Positions 42,798 to 51,314 are shown, numbered from the stretch's first letter. The stretch is 53,956 nt of DNA from an uncultured Clostridia bacterium (GCA_934754335.1 CAKVHY010000006.1:1-53956), one strand, 5' to 3'. The notes: generated from the sequence alone by a model not told the origin. A program made the numbers and translations.

Positions 42798-43595
42798 TTA
42801 ATATTTCATATTTAGAAAATTTTTTACAAGTTCTTTTTCGCCAATCTTTTTTACCACCTTTCCTTCATCATCTAAAATATAAAATTGTGAATAATAACTT
42901 GAAGAACAGTAACTTAAAAGTTTGCTAACATTCTCTTCTTTTATAAAAAATGATTTTATTTCCATCACATTTTTGTTATCTTTTTCAATAAAATCTAACA
43001 CCCTTACACTTAATTCATTTGAATTTAAAGACATAAGTAAAAAGCAAATTATAAATAAATAATTAAGATTTATTTTATCAAATATAGAGATAATCAATAA
43101 AACTGAAAACACTAAAATAAATATTATTGTAATTACTCGCAAAATTACTCTTGCAATCTTTTTTGAATATTTATTTTTAAGAGTTATAAAAACAACTCGC
43201 CCCGCATCAAGCGGGAACATCGGCAACAAATTAAATATTGCCATAGCAACGTTAGCCTGGAATAAAACTAAAGTGCTATCATATGTGTTTGGGAAAGCCC
43301 ACCAAAGCCCTACTAGAATAAGAGCAAATAATATATTAAATATTGGCCCAGCCAAACTGATAATGATTTCATCTTTCTCCACAAACTTATTTTTTGTTTC
43401 TACAGATGCTCCATATAAGTTCAATTTCACGTCATCAAAATTATAACCCAAAAGTTTTCCAACAATTACATGTGCAAATTCATGTAAAATCAAAACTAAT
43501 GTATACCAAACGATTTCTTTAAAATAGCCAAAATATATGCAAAAGAAAAGAAATATAACATAGATAGGATTAAATTTTATTTTTAATTTCCCCAT
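42798..43595 (-). CDS. Site-2 protease, SpoIVFB-like
   Basis: 265 aa intramembrane metalloprotease of family M50. HEFAH at 38-42 supplies the zinc ligands; NLLPMFPLDAGR (122-133) contains the third ligand Asp130. Two to three TM segments follow, then a CBS-less cytoplasmic tail. In spore formers SpoIVFB processes pro-SigK in the mother cell. The preceding gene encodes a SpoIVFA-like protein and its reading frame overlaps by 13 nt. Confidence 0.85.
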   Translation of the reverse strand: MGKLKIKFNPIYVIFLFFCIYFGYFKEIVWYTLVLILHEFAHVIVGKLLGYNFDDVKLNLYGASVETKNKFVEKDEIIISLAGPIFNILFALILVGLWWAFPNTYDSTLVLFQANVAMAIFNLLPMFPLDAGRVVFITLKNKYSKKIARVILRVITIIFILVFSVLLIISIFDKINLNYLFIICFLLMSLNSNELSVRVLDFIEKDNKNVMEIKSFFIKEENVSKLLSYCSSSYYSQFYILDDEGKVVKKIGEKELVKNFLNMKY

Positions 43596-44191
43596 ACAAT
43601 CTTATTATCAACCACTTGTAAGTTTTGCTCCACCCCATCTATAAATAATTGCAACTGCACTTCGCTTCCGTTTTTAAGCGAACCAATTTTTTGGCCACTT
43701 AGAACGTAATTTAGATAATTAACACCTAATATATTTATATTTTTAATCACGCTTACGCAAGATTTACTATGTAAAATCTTAATGTTTTTAGAGCCATCGT
43801 TATTAGTTGTAACTTCTGTTATAACTCCCGATTCCGGTGCTATAAAAGTTAAATCGTCTTGAACCACAAATATCAACTCGTTTCCAATCTTCTCAACTTT
43901 ATTTGTAACAACTGGCACTTTTAAACTTGTACAATCTTTCAAAAGATAAGCATCTGCATCTGTAAAAACAATGCCATCATAATCATCATATGGCGAATAA
44001 ATAGGATTTCCAAGTTTTGCCACCGTTTCCATAATATCTCCATTTTTGAAACCTATAAATCCTAGAGCCACAATCGGCACCACAAACACCAGCAATAACA
44101 ATGTAAACATTCTAAACTTTTTATGTTTTACGTTCTTATAAACAATTTCTTTTTTCTGCAAAGATATAATCTCACAAGTACTATATTCCAT
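43583..44191 (-). CDS. SpoIVFA-like membrane protein with M23/LytM-like domain
   Basis: 202 aa. One TM helix (about 28-48) after a basic cytoplasmic region, then an external domain with FIAPESGVITEVTTNNDGS and SVIKNINILGVNYL, the pattern of an M23 (LytM) peptidase domain. Zinc-ligand His residues are not visible, so the domain is likely degenerate, as in SpoIVFA, the regulator of SpoIVFB. Sequence is diverged; context beside spoIVFB and minD supports the name. Confidence 0.7.
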   Translation of the reverse strand: MEYSTCEIISLQKKEIVYKNVKHKKFRMFTLLLLVFVVPIVALGFIGFKNGDIMETVAKLGNPIYSPYDDYDGIVFTDADAYLLKDCTSLKVPVVTNKVEKIGNELIFVVQDDLTFIAPESGVITEVTTNNDGSKNIKILHSKSCVSVIKNINILGVNYLNYVLSGQKIGSLKNGSEVQLQLFIDGVEQNLQVVDNKIVWGN

Positions 44192-44240
44192 AATATTCTC
44201 CTTGTTTAATTATATTCAAGTGGATTTTAGTTTAGTACTG

Positions 44241-44489
44241 CTAGTCCAACAAAATCGCACTTAAGTTTTTAAGCCTTATAACTCCAGCCAAAATTTCAAG
44301 ATTATAGCACCCATCTTCATCTAAAATGAAGTTTATTTCAAAATCGTTAGGACTCAACTCCAAATAGTTTTTTAGCACATTTGCAATCTCACTTTTTAAT
44401 ATTCCTGTTAGTTTTAACTGCTCACATTTATCTTTAACTAAAACACTTTTCAATCTTGATTCACAAACCAACTGCAATTCGTTTTTCAT
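44241..44489 (-). CDS. minE: Cell division topological specificity factor MinE
   Basis: 82 aa next to minD. SRLKSVLVKDK matches the anti-MinCD helix region and the following KSEIANVLKNYLELSPNDFE matches the dimerisation domain of MinE. It stimulates the MinD ATPase. minC was not found in the window. Presence of MinE implies an oscillating or gradient-type Min system, unlike DivIVA-only Bacillus. Confidence 0.82.
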   Translation of the reverse strand: MKNELQLVCESRLKSVLVKDKCEQLKLTGILKSEIANVLKNYLELSPNDFEINFILDEDGCYNLEILAGVIRLKNLSAILLD

Positions 44490-45281
44490 TTAAACAATCC
44501 TTCTTAATGTTTTTTTAATGTTACCTATAAAACCTTTATACTTCTTTGTACAATCAAAAATCTCAGTTCCGCCATCATTAATTCGTTTTGCTATAAGATT
44601 AAAGGCTTTTCTTATTTCTCCGTTCTTAACTGTTCCACCAATCAAAAGTTGCTGACTAATTATATCGTTCTCAGGCACAACGCCATAAAGGTTTATTTTT
44701 AAATACTTTTCTATTGTGTCAATATCCACCATATCTCCATCAAGCATTAAATCCCCCCTGGCTCTATTAATAATACACCCGACGGTATCAAAATTAAATG
44801 TACGCAAAAAGTTAATTATCTTATCTGCGTCACGAATTGCAGAGATATGCGGAGTGGTTACAACAATTGCTTCATCTGCAATTTCCAACGCTCTAAAGAA
44901 TCCATTTTCAATGCCTGCTGGACAATCTACTAATATGTAATCGAAAAAGTCTTCCACTTCTCCCAGTATCTCATTTATTTTCTTACCATCAATAGATACT
45001 GAAGAATATGTGTGATTAGAAGGAAACACAAACAAGTTTGGATTATAAAAATCCTGAAGCAGTGCCTGTTTTACCCTGCATTTCCCTTCCAAAACGTCAA
45101 CCAAATCATAAACTATTTGATTTTCCATTCCCATTACAACATCTAAGTTATTCAAACCAAAATCCACATCAATTAACAAAACTTTTAAGTTAAGTTCAGA
45201 TAATGCCAACCCAAGGTTCGCACAAACAGTAGTTTTACCAACACCGCCTTTACCGCTAGTTACAACAATTTTTCTTGCCAT
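44490..45281 (-). CDS. minD: Septum site-determining protein MinD
   Basis: 263 aa deviant-Walker P-loop ATPase. KGGVGKTT at residues 10-17, DVDFGLNNLDVVMG, LVDCPAGIENGF, and a C-terminal basic-hydrophobic helix (NIKKTLRRIV), the membrane-targeting sequence. It directs septum placement with MinE. First gene of a run toward spoIVFA, spoIVFB, comEC and holA, an arrangement known in Bacillota. Confidence 0.95.
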   Translation of the reverse strand: MARKIVVTSGKGGVGKTTVCANLGLALSELNLKVLLIDVDFGLNNLDVVMGMENQIVYDLVDVLEGKCRVKQALLQDFYNPNLFVFPSNHTYSSVSIDGKKINEILGEVEDFFDYILVDCPAGIENGFFRALEIADEAIVVTTPHISAIRDADKIINFLRTFNFDTVGCIINRARGDLMLDGDMVDIDTIEKYLKINLYGVVPENDIISQQLLIGGTVKNGEIRKAFNLIAKRINDGGTEIFDCTKKYKGFIGNIKKTLRRIV

Positions 45282-45316
45282 AAAAAACTCCTTTATATTA
45301 GTTTAATATCTGCAAG

Positions 45317-45357
45317 AAAAAAACAAAAGAAAAGTAAAATGCTTTTCCTTTGTTTTT
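45317..45357 (-). terminator. Terminator of the mreB-like gene
   Basis: A 15-bp stem with one mismatch (45342-45357 with 45319-45334; AAAAACAAAAGAAAAG-type), 7-nt loop, then seven T on the minus strand. It separates mreB from minD. Confidence 0.8.
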
Positions 45358-45390
45358 AGATAAATCCTACATTTTTAGACAAATTGTTTG

Positions 45391-46392
45391 CTAAATTTCT
45401 TCACAAACCCTTTCTTGCAACACCGCCGATTTTAACAATATATCTGCTCCCTTCATAATTGCATTTTCAGGATCTTGCGGAACCACAACTTTTAAATTTA
45501 ATCTAGATTTGAAAAATCTTTCCACACCAGTTATGTTCGCCAATCCACCACATACGAAAACACCGCCCATTTGCAAGTTTGTTTTGGCTTCTCCTTTACA
45601 AGAAGATTTTAATTTCTCTGCCACTTCATAAACTTGACCAAAAAACTTCTCCATGATAGGCAAAATCTCTGTACTTGTTAATCTTATAGTTTTTTGAACA
45701 CCTGAAAAGAAATCAAACCCCGTTAGTTCATACGAAATTATATCGTTTGGAAGCAACGTCCCAATTTCTTTCTTTATATTTTCCAACTCCACTTTATTAA
45801 CAACCAAATTAAATTGGTTTAATAAATAGTCTGCAATTTCTTGGTCAATATCTTTTCCGCCTATTCCAAGTGTAAATCCCGCCAAAACCTTCATGTTAAA
45901 CACCAAAGCAATATCTGTTGTTCCGCCACCAATATCTATTATTAGTTTAGTTTTTATGCTATCGTCCACGGAAGAACAAATATATGCAAGAACTGCACTT
46001 GAAACCAATGTTGTTTTATAAACATTCAAACTATATGCCAAGTTTCTGCACTTATTTCTCTCGTTTTCAGATAAACTTGATGGCACAACATAAATAAGTT
46101 TATTTCGATTAAAAAACTTCTTATCTCCTATCTTTTTTAGAAAATCTTCAAGCAAACTACTTGTAAGTTCTCTATCCTTTATCACAGAATGAGATATTGG
46201 CTCTATTATCTCCACTTTTTCATTATGTTTGATTAACTTATTTGCGTCGTCACCAACTGCCACAGTTTGCAACTTCCCGCCAATTTCTGCCTTTGCAATA
46301 ATCGTTGGCTCTCTCAAAACCAAACCTGGCCCCAGTTTATAAAAAGAGCAATTTGAACTACCAACATCTATAACCAAATTATAATTATTCAT
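45391..46392 (-). CDS. MreB/Mbl-like actin-family cell-shape protein
   Basis: 333 aa. Actin-fold phosphate loops: VIDVGSSNCSFYKLGPGLVLREPT at the start (the family usually has DLGTANT), LIIDIGGGTTDIALVF in the middle, and GGVFVCGGLANITGVERFF near the end. Forms filaments guiding lateral wall synthesis. The sequence is diverged in the first phosphate loop (GSSNC in place of GTANT), so it may be a specialised paralogue. No mreC/mreD neighbours. Confidence 0.85.
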   Translation of the reverse strand: MNNYNLVIDVGSSNCSFYKLGPGLVLREPTIIAKAEIGGKLQTVAVGDDANKLIKHNEKVEIIEPISHSVIKDRELTSSLLEDFLKKIGDKKFFNRNKLIYVVPSSLSENERNKCRNLAYSLNVYKTTLVSSAVLAYICSSVDDSIKTKLIIDIGGGTTDIALVFNMKVLAGFTLGIGGKDIDQEIADYLLNQFNLVVNKVELENIKKEIGTLLPNDIISYELTGFDFFSGVQKTIRLTSTEILPIMEKFFGQVYEVAEKLKSSCKGEAKTNLQMGGVFVCGGLANITGVERFFKSRLNLKVVVPQDPENAIMKGADILLKSAVLQERVCEEI

Positions 46393-46438
46393 AAGTTTTT
46401 TCCTTAAATCTAATTTATTTTTTAAAAAACACTTTTTT

Positions 46439-46466
46439 TTGCACTTTACTTATGTTATTATATAAA
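46439..46466 (+). promoter_or_regulatory. Possible promoter of the small-protein/PIN pair
   Basis: Plus strand: TTGCAC (46439-46444), 16-bp spacer, TATAAA (46461-46466). Only the -10 is good. The predicted RNA would start about 6 nt before the 46479 ATG. Confidence 0.35.
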
Positions 46467-46478
46467 AAAGGAAGCAAA

Positions 46479-46670
46479 ATGGCAAAAGATATTGAGGAAA
46501 TTATAAAAGAAATTCGAAAAGAAGAATCAGAAAATGTATGCAATCTTAATGAAACTCAACAATATTTGTACTACAACCACAAGCGTATTGAAACTGAAAA
46601 AGGACTAAAGGCACTAGGATTAAATTACAATAAAGGAGCAAGACGATGTGGCACAACAGAGAACAAATAA
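46479..46670 (+). CDS. Small acidic-basic protein, candidate antitoxin
   Basis: 63 aa from the ATG at 46479 (MAKDIEEIIKEIRKEE; SD AAGGAAG upstream); an ATG 27 nt earlier has no SD. No known antitoxin domain is recognised. The N-terminal 20 residues are a charged helix, the C-terminal half is basic with two Arg and a Cys. Its 3' end overlaps the PIN gene by 25 nt, the usual layout of a two-gene toxin-antitoxin operon. Plus strand, unlike its neighbours. Function by context only. Confidence 0.55.
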   Translation: MAKDIEEIIKEIRKEESENVCNLNETQQYLYYNHKRIETEKGLKALGLNYNKGARRCGTTENK

Positions 46671-47449
46671 CTGATTTTGCATTAGATACTAATATCATCA
46701 TTCATTTGTTTGATATCCATCGAAATAAAGAAATTAACTTTGTAAAAAGATCTGCTCGTTTTTCTGAAAGCGTTTATCACCTTTATGATTTAATAAACTC
46801 TGACGATTGCAAGTTTAATTTCTATATTACACCTGAAGTTCAGTCCGAGATTTTGAAAGGCGTTGAAGAATATGGTCATGATCCTGAAATTGTTAACTTT
46901 ATCAACAAATCAAACATTTCTCCTTTAGTTCCAAACGGAGCAGAGATACAAAAAGCAGATTTCTTACAACGTGTTTACACTGGACAAGTTAAAAAATATA
47001 AGAAATTTCCTACAATTTTTAGCAAAGAAAATGCGTCTGATGCTCGTATTTTAGCAGAGTCCACTGCTCTTGGATGTATGCTTTTAACTAACAATACTAT
47101 TCATTTTATAGGAAAGCAAACTGGAGATAGAGAGATTAAAAATAGAATAATATTAATTAATAGTTATCTAGACGAAGATTACGGAATTCCTTACACAACG
47201 CTTTCATTCTTTAAAACTTTTGCTCGAGAATACTATGATTCTTCTGCAGATAATTTTAAAGAGCCGCCTGAATGTTTACTAGAAAACTTAGAAGAGAACG
47301 ATGCAGACGACTATTCTGATTATAAGGCAATGCAAACATCTTTGATGGGTGGTATCCGCCGAATGCGAGATGAAAGAAGTAGTAGTCCTGACGATTTTGA
47401 CGATACTACCGATGTTCCGCCATCAACTAACGACAATCCAACAAATTAA
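46646..47449 (+). CDS. PIN-domain ribonuclease-like protein, candidate toxin
   Basis: 267 aa. PIN motifs: FALDTNIIIHLF with Asp14, acidic cluster with Glu64/Glu68 (PEVQSEIL), and ENASDARILAESTALGCMLLTNN with Asp132; the fourth acidic position reads TNN in place of the usual TND. This is the VapC-like nuclease fold. It is longer than typical VapC (about 130 aa) by an Asp/Ser/Pro-rich tail of about 60 residues. SD AAGGAG at 5 nt before the ATG, inside the upstream gene. Confidence 0.8.
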   Translation: MWHNREQITDFALDTNIIIHLFDIHRNKEINFVKRSARFSESVYHLYDLINSDDCKFNFYITPEVQSEILKGVEEYGHDPEIVNFINKSNISPLVPNGAEIQKADFLQRVYTGQVKKYKKFPTIFSKENASDARILAESTALGCMLLTNNTIHFIGKQTGDREIKNRIILINSYLDEDYGIPYTTLSFFKTFAREYYDSSADNFKEPPECLLENLEENDADDYSDYKAMQTSLMGGIRRMRDERSSSPDDFDDTTDVPPSTNDNPTN

Positions 47450-47465
47450 TTAAATTTAGTATAAC

Positions 47466-47497
47466 AAAAAAATCCACCAGTAGAACTGGTGGTTTTT
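47466..47497 (+). terminator. Terminator after the PIN gene
   Basis: CCACCAGT / ACTGGTGG stem (47474-47481 with 47485-47492), 3-nt loop, then TTTTT on the plus strand. A-tract on the other side makes it usable from both directions. Confidence 0.88.
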
Positions 47498-47542
47498 CAT
47501 TTTAGGGTAAAATCCGGAGAATTTTTATTCAAAGGCAATTTT

Positions 47543-48097
47543 CTACTTATTTAGTAAATAACTTGCTAATTCTTTGTAACCATCAGTATTCCAAACTTGA
47601 AATCTTTCTTCATCAGGATAATTCGCCAATGTTTTGTCATAGCCATCAGGGATAAATATAAAGTCCCAACTCCATCCGTATGAGCCAGATTTTGTAGTAG
47701 CGATCTTACCCGTTGTTATGGATTTAAAAACCACAGGCTCTTTGCCATATTCACAATACGCATAGGCTTCTATAAAACATGCTTTTCTATTATCGCTACC
47801 TTCTAAAAGCTTAAGCAACCCTTCTTCCCCTAATTTTTCATCAACATAATGAGTATATGGTCCAGGAAATCCACCAAGACTTTCTACAAATAATCCTGTA
47901 TCGTTTTTTAAGACTGCACTTTTTAATTTTTCACTAGCTTCTTTCGCTGAATGCATCGCAATCTCTTCTACTGAATCTGATTGAATTTCCGTCGTGTTCA
48001 TTTTTACATGATCAACTTGAATTCCTAATGGCTCCAATATTTGCTTTGCACTCATTATCTTAGACCAATTTCCAGTTACAAATGTTAGTTTATTCAT
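47543..48097 (-). CDS. Non-canonical purine NTP pyrophosphatase (RdgB/HAM1-like)
   Basis: 184 aa. MNKLTFVTGNWSKIMSAKQI, NDTGLFVESLGGFPGPYTHYV and WSWDFIFIPDG follow the ITPase pattern (TxNxxK start, DDSGL core, GWGYDPIF late). The SxK segment reads GNWSK where most members have T/SxNxxK. It removes inosine and xanthosine triphosphates. Divergent from the standard house-cleaning enzyme; may be a paralogue. Confidence 0.82.
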   Translation of the reverse strand: MNKLTFVTGNWSKIMSAKQILEPLGIQVDHVKMNTTEIQSDSVEEIAMHSAKEASEKLKSAVLKNDTGLFVESLGGFPGPYTHYVDEKLGEEGLLKLLEGSDNRKACFIEAYAYCEYGKEPVVFKSITTGKIATTKSGSYGWSWDFIFIPDGYDKTLANYPDEERFQVWNTDGYKELASYLLNK

Positions 48098-48192
48098 TTT
48101 TTATCTCCTTAATTCTAAATTTTTAGTATTGTTTTTTTACAACAAATAACAAAAAAGGCTTTGGGCTTAAACCATTTTTTTATCTCAACAAA
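48098..48192. other. Spacer with weak hairpin
   Basis: Between the ITPase start and the small ORF. On the minus strand GGTTT near 48172 can pair with AAAGCC near 48152 before TTTTTT, a poor terminator-like hairpin. Nothing else supported. Confidence 0.35.
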
Positions 48193-48318
48193 TCATCTAT
48201 GAAATTTATAGTAATGAAATCCGGTTTGCTCAATAATCTCTCCACCAGTTTTTAATATTAACCTTTTCCATTCTTTTACTGTAAGAGACCTTTCATTTCC
48301 TAGCATTTTTTCATTCAT
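48193..48318 (-). CDS. Possible 41-aa small ORF
   Basis: Reads MNEKMLGNERSLTVKEWK at the start and TGFHYYKFHR at the end, then TGA. No good Shine-Dalgarno precedes it, but a strong promoter (48372-48400) lies 54 nt upstream and an AT-rich hairpin with a T-tract lies downstream. The LTVKEWKRLI and HYYKFH parts recall a HicA-like GSHHxF pattern, but too weakly to claim. It could be a remnant, a small peptide, or just an ORF by chance in the ITPase leader. Confidence 0.35.
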   Translation of the reverse strand: MNEKMLGNERSLTVKEWKRLILKTGGEIIEQTGFHYYKFHR

Positions 48319-48371
48319 ATTAAAATATGTACATAGTATTAAATTAAATATGTAATCATCTAACTAATATT

Positions 48372-48400
48372 ATAATAAATCAATTCAAAGTAATTGTCAA
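48372..48400 (-). promoter_or_regulatory. SigA-type promoter upstream of the small ORF and ITPase gene
   Basis: Minus strand: -35 TTGACA (48395-48400), 17-bp spacer, -10 TATTAT (48372-48377). Drives the ITPase gene with a leader of about 270 nt if the 41-codon ORF is not real. Confidence 0.75.
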
Positions 48401-48512
48401 GAATTTTAGTTTGTATTTACATGTATCATAGTATTGTTTAAATTAATAAACGCCATATCATATTTTAATATCTTCTTTGTTTTAAAAGCACCAATTTTCT
48501 GTCACAAATACA
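48401..48512. other. AT-rich spacer
   Basis: Between the promoter and the thrS terminator; no feature I can support. Confidence 0.5.
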
Positions 48513-48544
48513 AAAAATAAACCCTAAATCTAGGGTTTATTTTT
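48513..48544 (-). terminator. Terminator after thrS
   Basis: Perfect 14-bp stem (48531-48544 with 48513-48526), 4-nt loop, AAACCCTA core, T-tract on the minus strand. One base before the thrS stop codon. Confidence 0.9.
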
Positions 48545-48545
48545 A

Positions 48546-50285
48546 TTAATCTAATTCTTTATCTGCGATAACTTTACAAATATCATTAATAGCATCACTA
48601 ACAGGTTTTGAACCAATATCACCTTTACTTCTCTTTCTAATAGAAACGCACGCATTTGCCATTTCATTATCACCAACAACTAGCATATAAGGAATTTTTT
48701 CAAGTTGTGCTTCTCTAATCTTTTTAGAAATAGTTTCATTTCTAAAATCTTTTTCCACTCTAACACCGGCAAGATCAAGTCTTGTAACAATTTCATTTGC
48801 ATAATCAGCGTTCTTTTCAGAAATTGTCATAACTTTAACCTGAACTGGAGCAAGCCATGTTGGGAACGCACCAGCAAAATGTTCTGTGATAATTCCAATA
48901 AATCTTTCAAACGAACCAAAGATTGCTCTATGAACCATAATTGGTCTTTGCTTATTTCCATTTTCATCAACATATGTTAAGTCAAATCTTAAAGGCAATT
49001 GGAAATCTAATTGGATTGTACCCATTTGCCATTCTCTACCAATACAATCTTTCATTTTTATATCAATTTTAGGTCCATAGAACGCACCGTCACCTTCATT
49101 AATCCTATATTGATTTTCTCCGCATATCTCATTCAAAACACCTTTCAATGATTTTTCTGCTTCGTTCCAAACTTCAATATCACCCATAAAATCTTCAGGT
49201 CTTGTTGATAACGTTAATTGATAAGATAATCCAAAGATTCCATAAAGTTTGTCCATAATCTCAACAATACTCTTTATTTCGCTTGAGATTTGGTCTGGAC
49301 GAATAAAGTTATGTGAATCGTCTTGTCTAAACATTCTAACTCTAAATAAGCCATTTAATTGACCAGATTTTTCATTTCTATGAATAACGTCCACGTCGTT
49401 TAATCTTAATGGCAAATCTTTATAACTACGAAGTTTGCTTTGATAAATCCTTATAGAATTTGGGCAGTTCATTGGTTTTAAAGCCTGTTCATTTCCATCT
49501 GCATCAGTTAAAACAAACATATCTTCTTTATAATGATCCCAATGTCCTGATGTTTTCCATAGCACACTACTATTTAATTGTGGTGCTGAAAATTCAAGAT
49601 AACCTTTCTTTCTATGTTCTTCTCTCCAAAAATTAATAAGAGTATTTAAAACTGTGAAGCCCTTTGGCAACCAATATGCCATTCCCGGAGCAGTTTCATC
49701 AAAGAAAAATAATTCTAATTCTTTTCCAAGTTTTCTATGGTCTCTTTTCAACGCTTCTTCAAGCATTCTAACATATTCTTTTAGTTGTTGCTTATCTGCA
49801 AATCCATAGCAATAAACTCTTTGAAGCATCTTATTTTTCTCGTTTCCTCTCCAATAAGCCCCTGCAACTTTATTAATTTTAAAAGCAAACGAACGAAGAT
49901 ATTTCGTATTTTCAACATGTGGACCTCTGCAAAGATCAACGAAATCATCACCTAGATAGTAAATAGAGATTTCTTCATTATCTGGCAATTCATTTATAAG
50001 TTCAACCTTATATTCATTATCTTTAAACAATTCCAATGCTTCTTTTTTGCTAACAACTTTTCTAACGAAATCTTCATTGTTTGCAATTATTCTTTTCATT
50101 TCTTCTTCAATTGCTGGGAAATCTTCAGGCGTGATTGATTTGCTTAAATCTATATCATAATAGAAGCCATTATCAATTGCTGGCCCAATTGTAAACTTAA
50201 CGTCCTTATAAAGATTTCTTAATGCTTTTGCAAGCACGTGGCTCATGCCATGTCTTAAAATTTCAATGTCGTATTTTTCTGCCAT
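48546..50285 (-). CDS. thrS: Threonyl-tRNA synthetase lacking the TGS domain
   Basis: 579 aa class II synthetase. It starts directly at the editing domain (HGMSHVLAKAL, HxxxH motif at 12-16) and lacks the N-terminal TGS domain of about 60 residues found in most bacterial ThrRS. The catalytic core has MNCPNS (motif 1 and zinc Cys region), FRQDDSHNFI, and VMVHRAIFGSFERFIG. The C-terminal anticodon-binding domain is present. Controlled by a T-box leader at 50311-50545. Confidence 0.96.
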   Translation of the reverse strand: MAEKYDIEILRHGMSHVLAKALRNLYKDVKFTIGPAIDNGFYYDIDLSKSITPEDFPAIEEEMKRIIANNEDFVRKVVSKKEALELFKDNEYKVELINELPDNEEISIYYLGDDFVDLCRGPHVENTKYLRSFAFKINKVAGAYWRGNEKNKMLQRVYCYGFADKQQLKEYVRMLEEALKRDHRKLGKELELFFFDETAPGMAYWLPKGFTVLNTLINFWREEHRKKGYLEFSAPQLNSSVLWKTSGHWDHYKEDMFVLTDADGNEQALKPMNCPNSIRIYQSKLRSYKDLPLRLNDVDVIHRNEKSGQLNGLFRVRMFRQDDSHNFIRPDQISSEIKSIVEIMDKLYGIFGLSYQLTLSTRPEDFMGDIEVWNEAEKSLKGVLNEICGENQYRINEGDGAFYGPKIDIKMKDCIGREWQMGTIQLDFQLPLRFDLTYVDENGNKQRPIMVHRAIFGSFERFIGIITEHFAGAFPTWLAPVQVKVMTISEKNADYANEIVTRLDLAGVRVEKDFRNETISKKIREAQLEKIPYMLVVGDNEMANACVSIRKRSKGDIGSKPVSDAINDICKVIADKELD

Positions 50286-50310
50286 AATTTTTCTCCTTTC
50301 TTGTAACTTG

Positions 50311-50545
50311 GGCGTAAAAAAAGCCCTTTAATTTCTTAAAGGACGAGATATTCCCGCGGTTCCACCTTATTTATGCGTTCTAAAAAAACACATCAACTTT
50401 AATTCTAGTTGTCGTACTAGAAAACGCCACAGTATAAAAATAGTTTCAGTTAAAAGTTATTTGCGGGCATCTCAGCGCCACCCACTCTCTGTAAAATGAT
50501 TGCTTAAAACCTACTTGTTTTTTAATCACCCCATGGTATTGAATT
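50311..50545 (-). promoter_or_regulatory. T-box riboswitch (threonyl)
   Basis: The T-box sequence AAGGTGGAACCGCGG is at 50354-50368 (minus strand). AGAGAGTGGGTGG, the Stem I start, lies upstream near 50485. A terminator stem CCTTTAA/TTAAAGG (50336-50342 with 50325-50331) runs into seven T (50316-50322). The likely specifier is ACT (threonine) at 50442-50444 within GAAACTA, placed by analogy. Uncharged tRNA-Thr should turn thrS on. Confidence 0.88.
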
Positions 50546-50551
50546 ATAGAT

Positions 50552-50581
50552 ATTCTACAACAAATCACCAAGCGTTGTCAA
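50552..50581 (-). promoter_or_regulatory. Promoter of the thrS T-box transcript
   Basis: Minus strand: -35 TTGACA (50576-50581), 18-bp spacer, -10 TAGAAT (50552-50557). The 5' end of the transcript would be near 50545. Confidence 0.85.
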
Positions 50582-50585
50582 GAAT

Positions 50586-51314
50586 TTAAATCAATTTATT
50601 CGAAAAAATATAGTTTATTAGGTTCAAAGACTCAGCACTTATCTTTTCTTTACACATTATTTTTATTTTTTTAGGCGACAACAAGATTAAATTTGTTATT
50701 AATTCCACTTCATCGTTTATCTCACTTGACAGAAAAGACTCATCACATTTTTTGCCATTTTCATCGTACAATTCAAATCCTTTATCATATTCAACAATTA
50801 CAATTCTTCCACTAGGAGTTAAACTTTCAACCAATATTTCCAACAAAACTTCAGCGTTTGAAACCACGCTATCATCTTTGTTTGCCAAATTAACTAAATC
50901 CAGCCATTTATTCTTCAAATGCATCAATCTAAAGTTAAAAAAAGCATGAAGATCAATTCTTTTACTTAGTTCTATTAAGTTTTCAATCTCTTTCTTTTCT
51001 TCTTCAAAATCAAACAACACAAGAGTTTTAACAAAAACGCTCTTGCTAGTTATATCTTTATTGTGATGCTTAATATTATTTAAAATTATATTCTCTTTTT
51101 CAGTTAGGAGAACAATTTCCGCTATTAGTTTTTTAAGAGTTTTTTTAAATTTATATGTTGGCTCTTTTATCGCAAGAGATAATGTGGAGTTTTCTTTTCC
51201 ATCATAAAAAGCAGATTGAATTTTATTTGAATCAAATTCAATTTTTAGTTTTTCTTCCAAAACTTGCAAATATCTCTTATATTTCGTTTGAATTATCAAA
51301 CTTATTTCCCACAT
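50586..51314 (-). CDS. YtxC-like sporulation protein
   Basis: 242 aa, mostly charged helices with a mixed C-terminal domain (SLTPSGRIVIVEYDKGFELYDENG). ytxC lies next to thrS in B. subtilis and many Clostridia and the N-terminal layout is compatible. Sequence is diverged and no catalytic motif is visible, so the assignment is mostly contextual. It is followed at once by the thrS promoter. Confidence 0.6.
   Translation of the reverse strand: MWEISLIIQTKYKRYLQVLEEKLKIEFDSNKIQSAFYDGKENSTLSLAIKEPTYKFKKTLKKLIAEIVLLTEKENIILNNIKHHNKDITSKSVFVKTLVLFDFEEEKKEIENLIELSKRIDLHAFFNFRLMHLKNKWLDLVNLANKDDSVVSNAEVLLEILVESLTPSGRIVIVEYDKGFELYDENGKKCDESFLSSEINDEVELITNLILLSPKKIKIMCKEKISAESLNLINYIFSNKLI

Noticed and set aside
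46452..46478. Longer start for the 63-aa protein at 46452
   Set aside because: It lies within the candidate -10 and has no SD, whereas 46479 has AAGGAAG.
48146..48175. Strong terminator between the small ORF and the ITPase gene
   Set aside because: The stem has mismatches and a wobble pair; not convincing enough to list separately.
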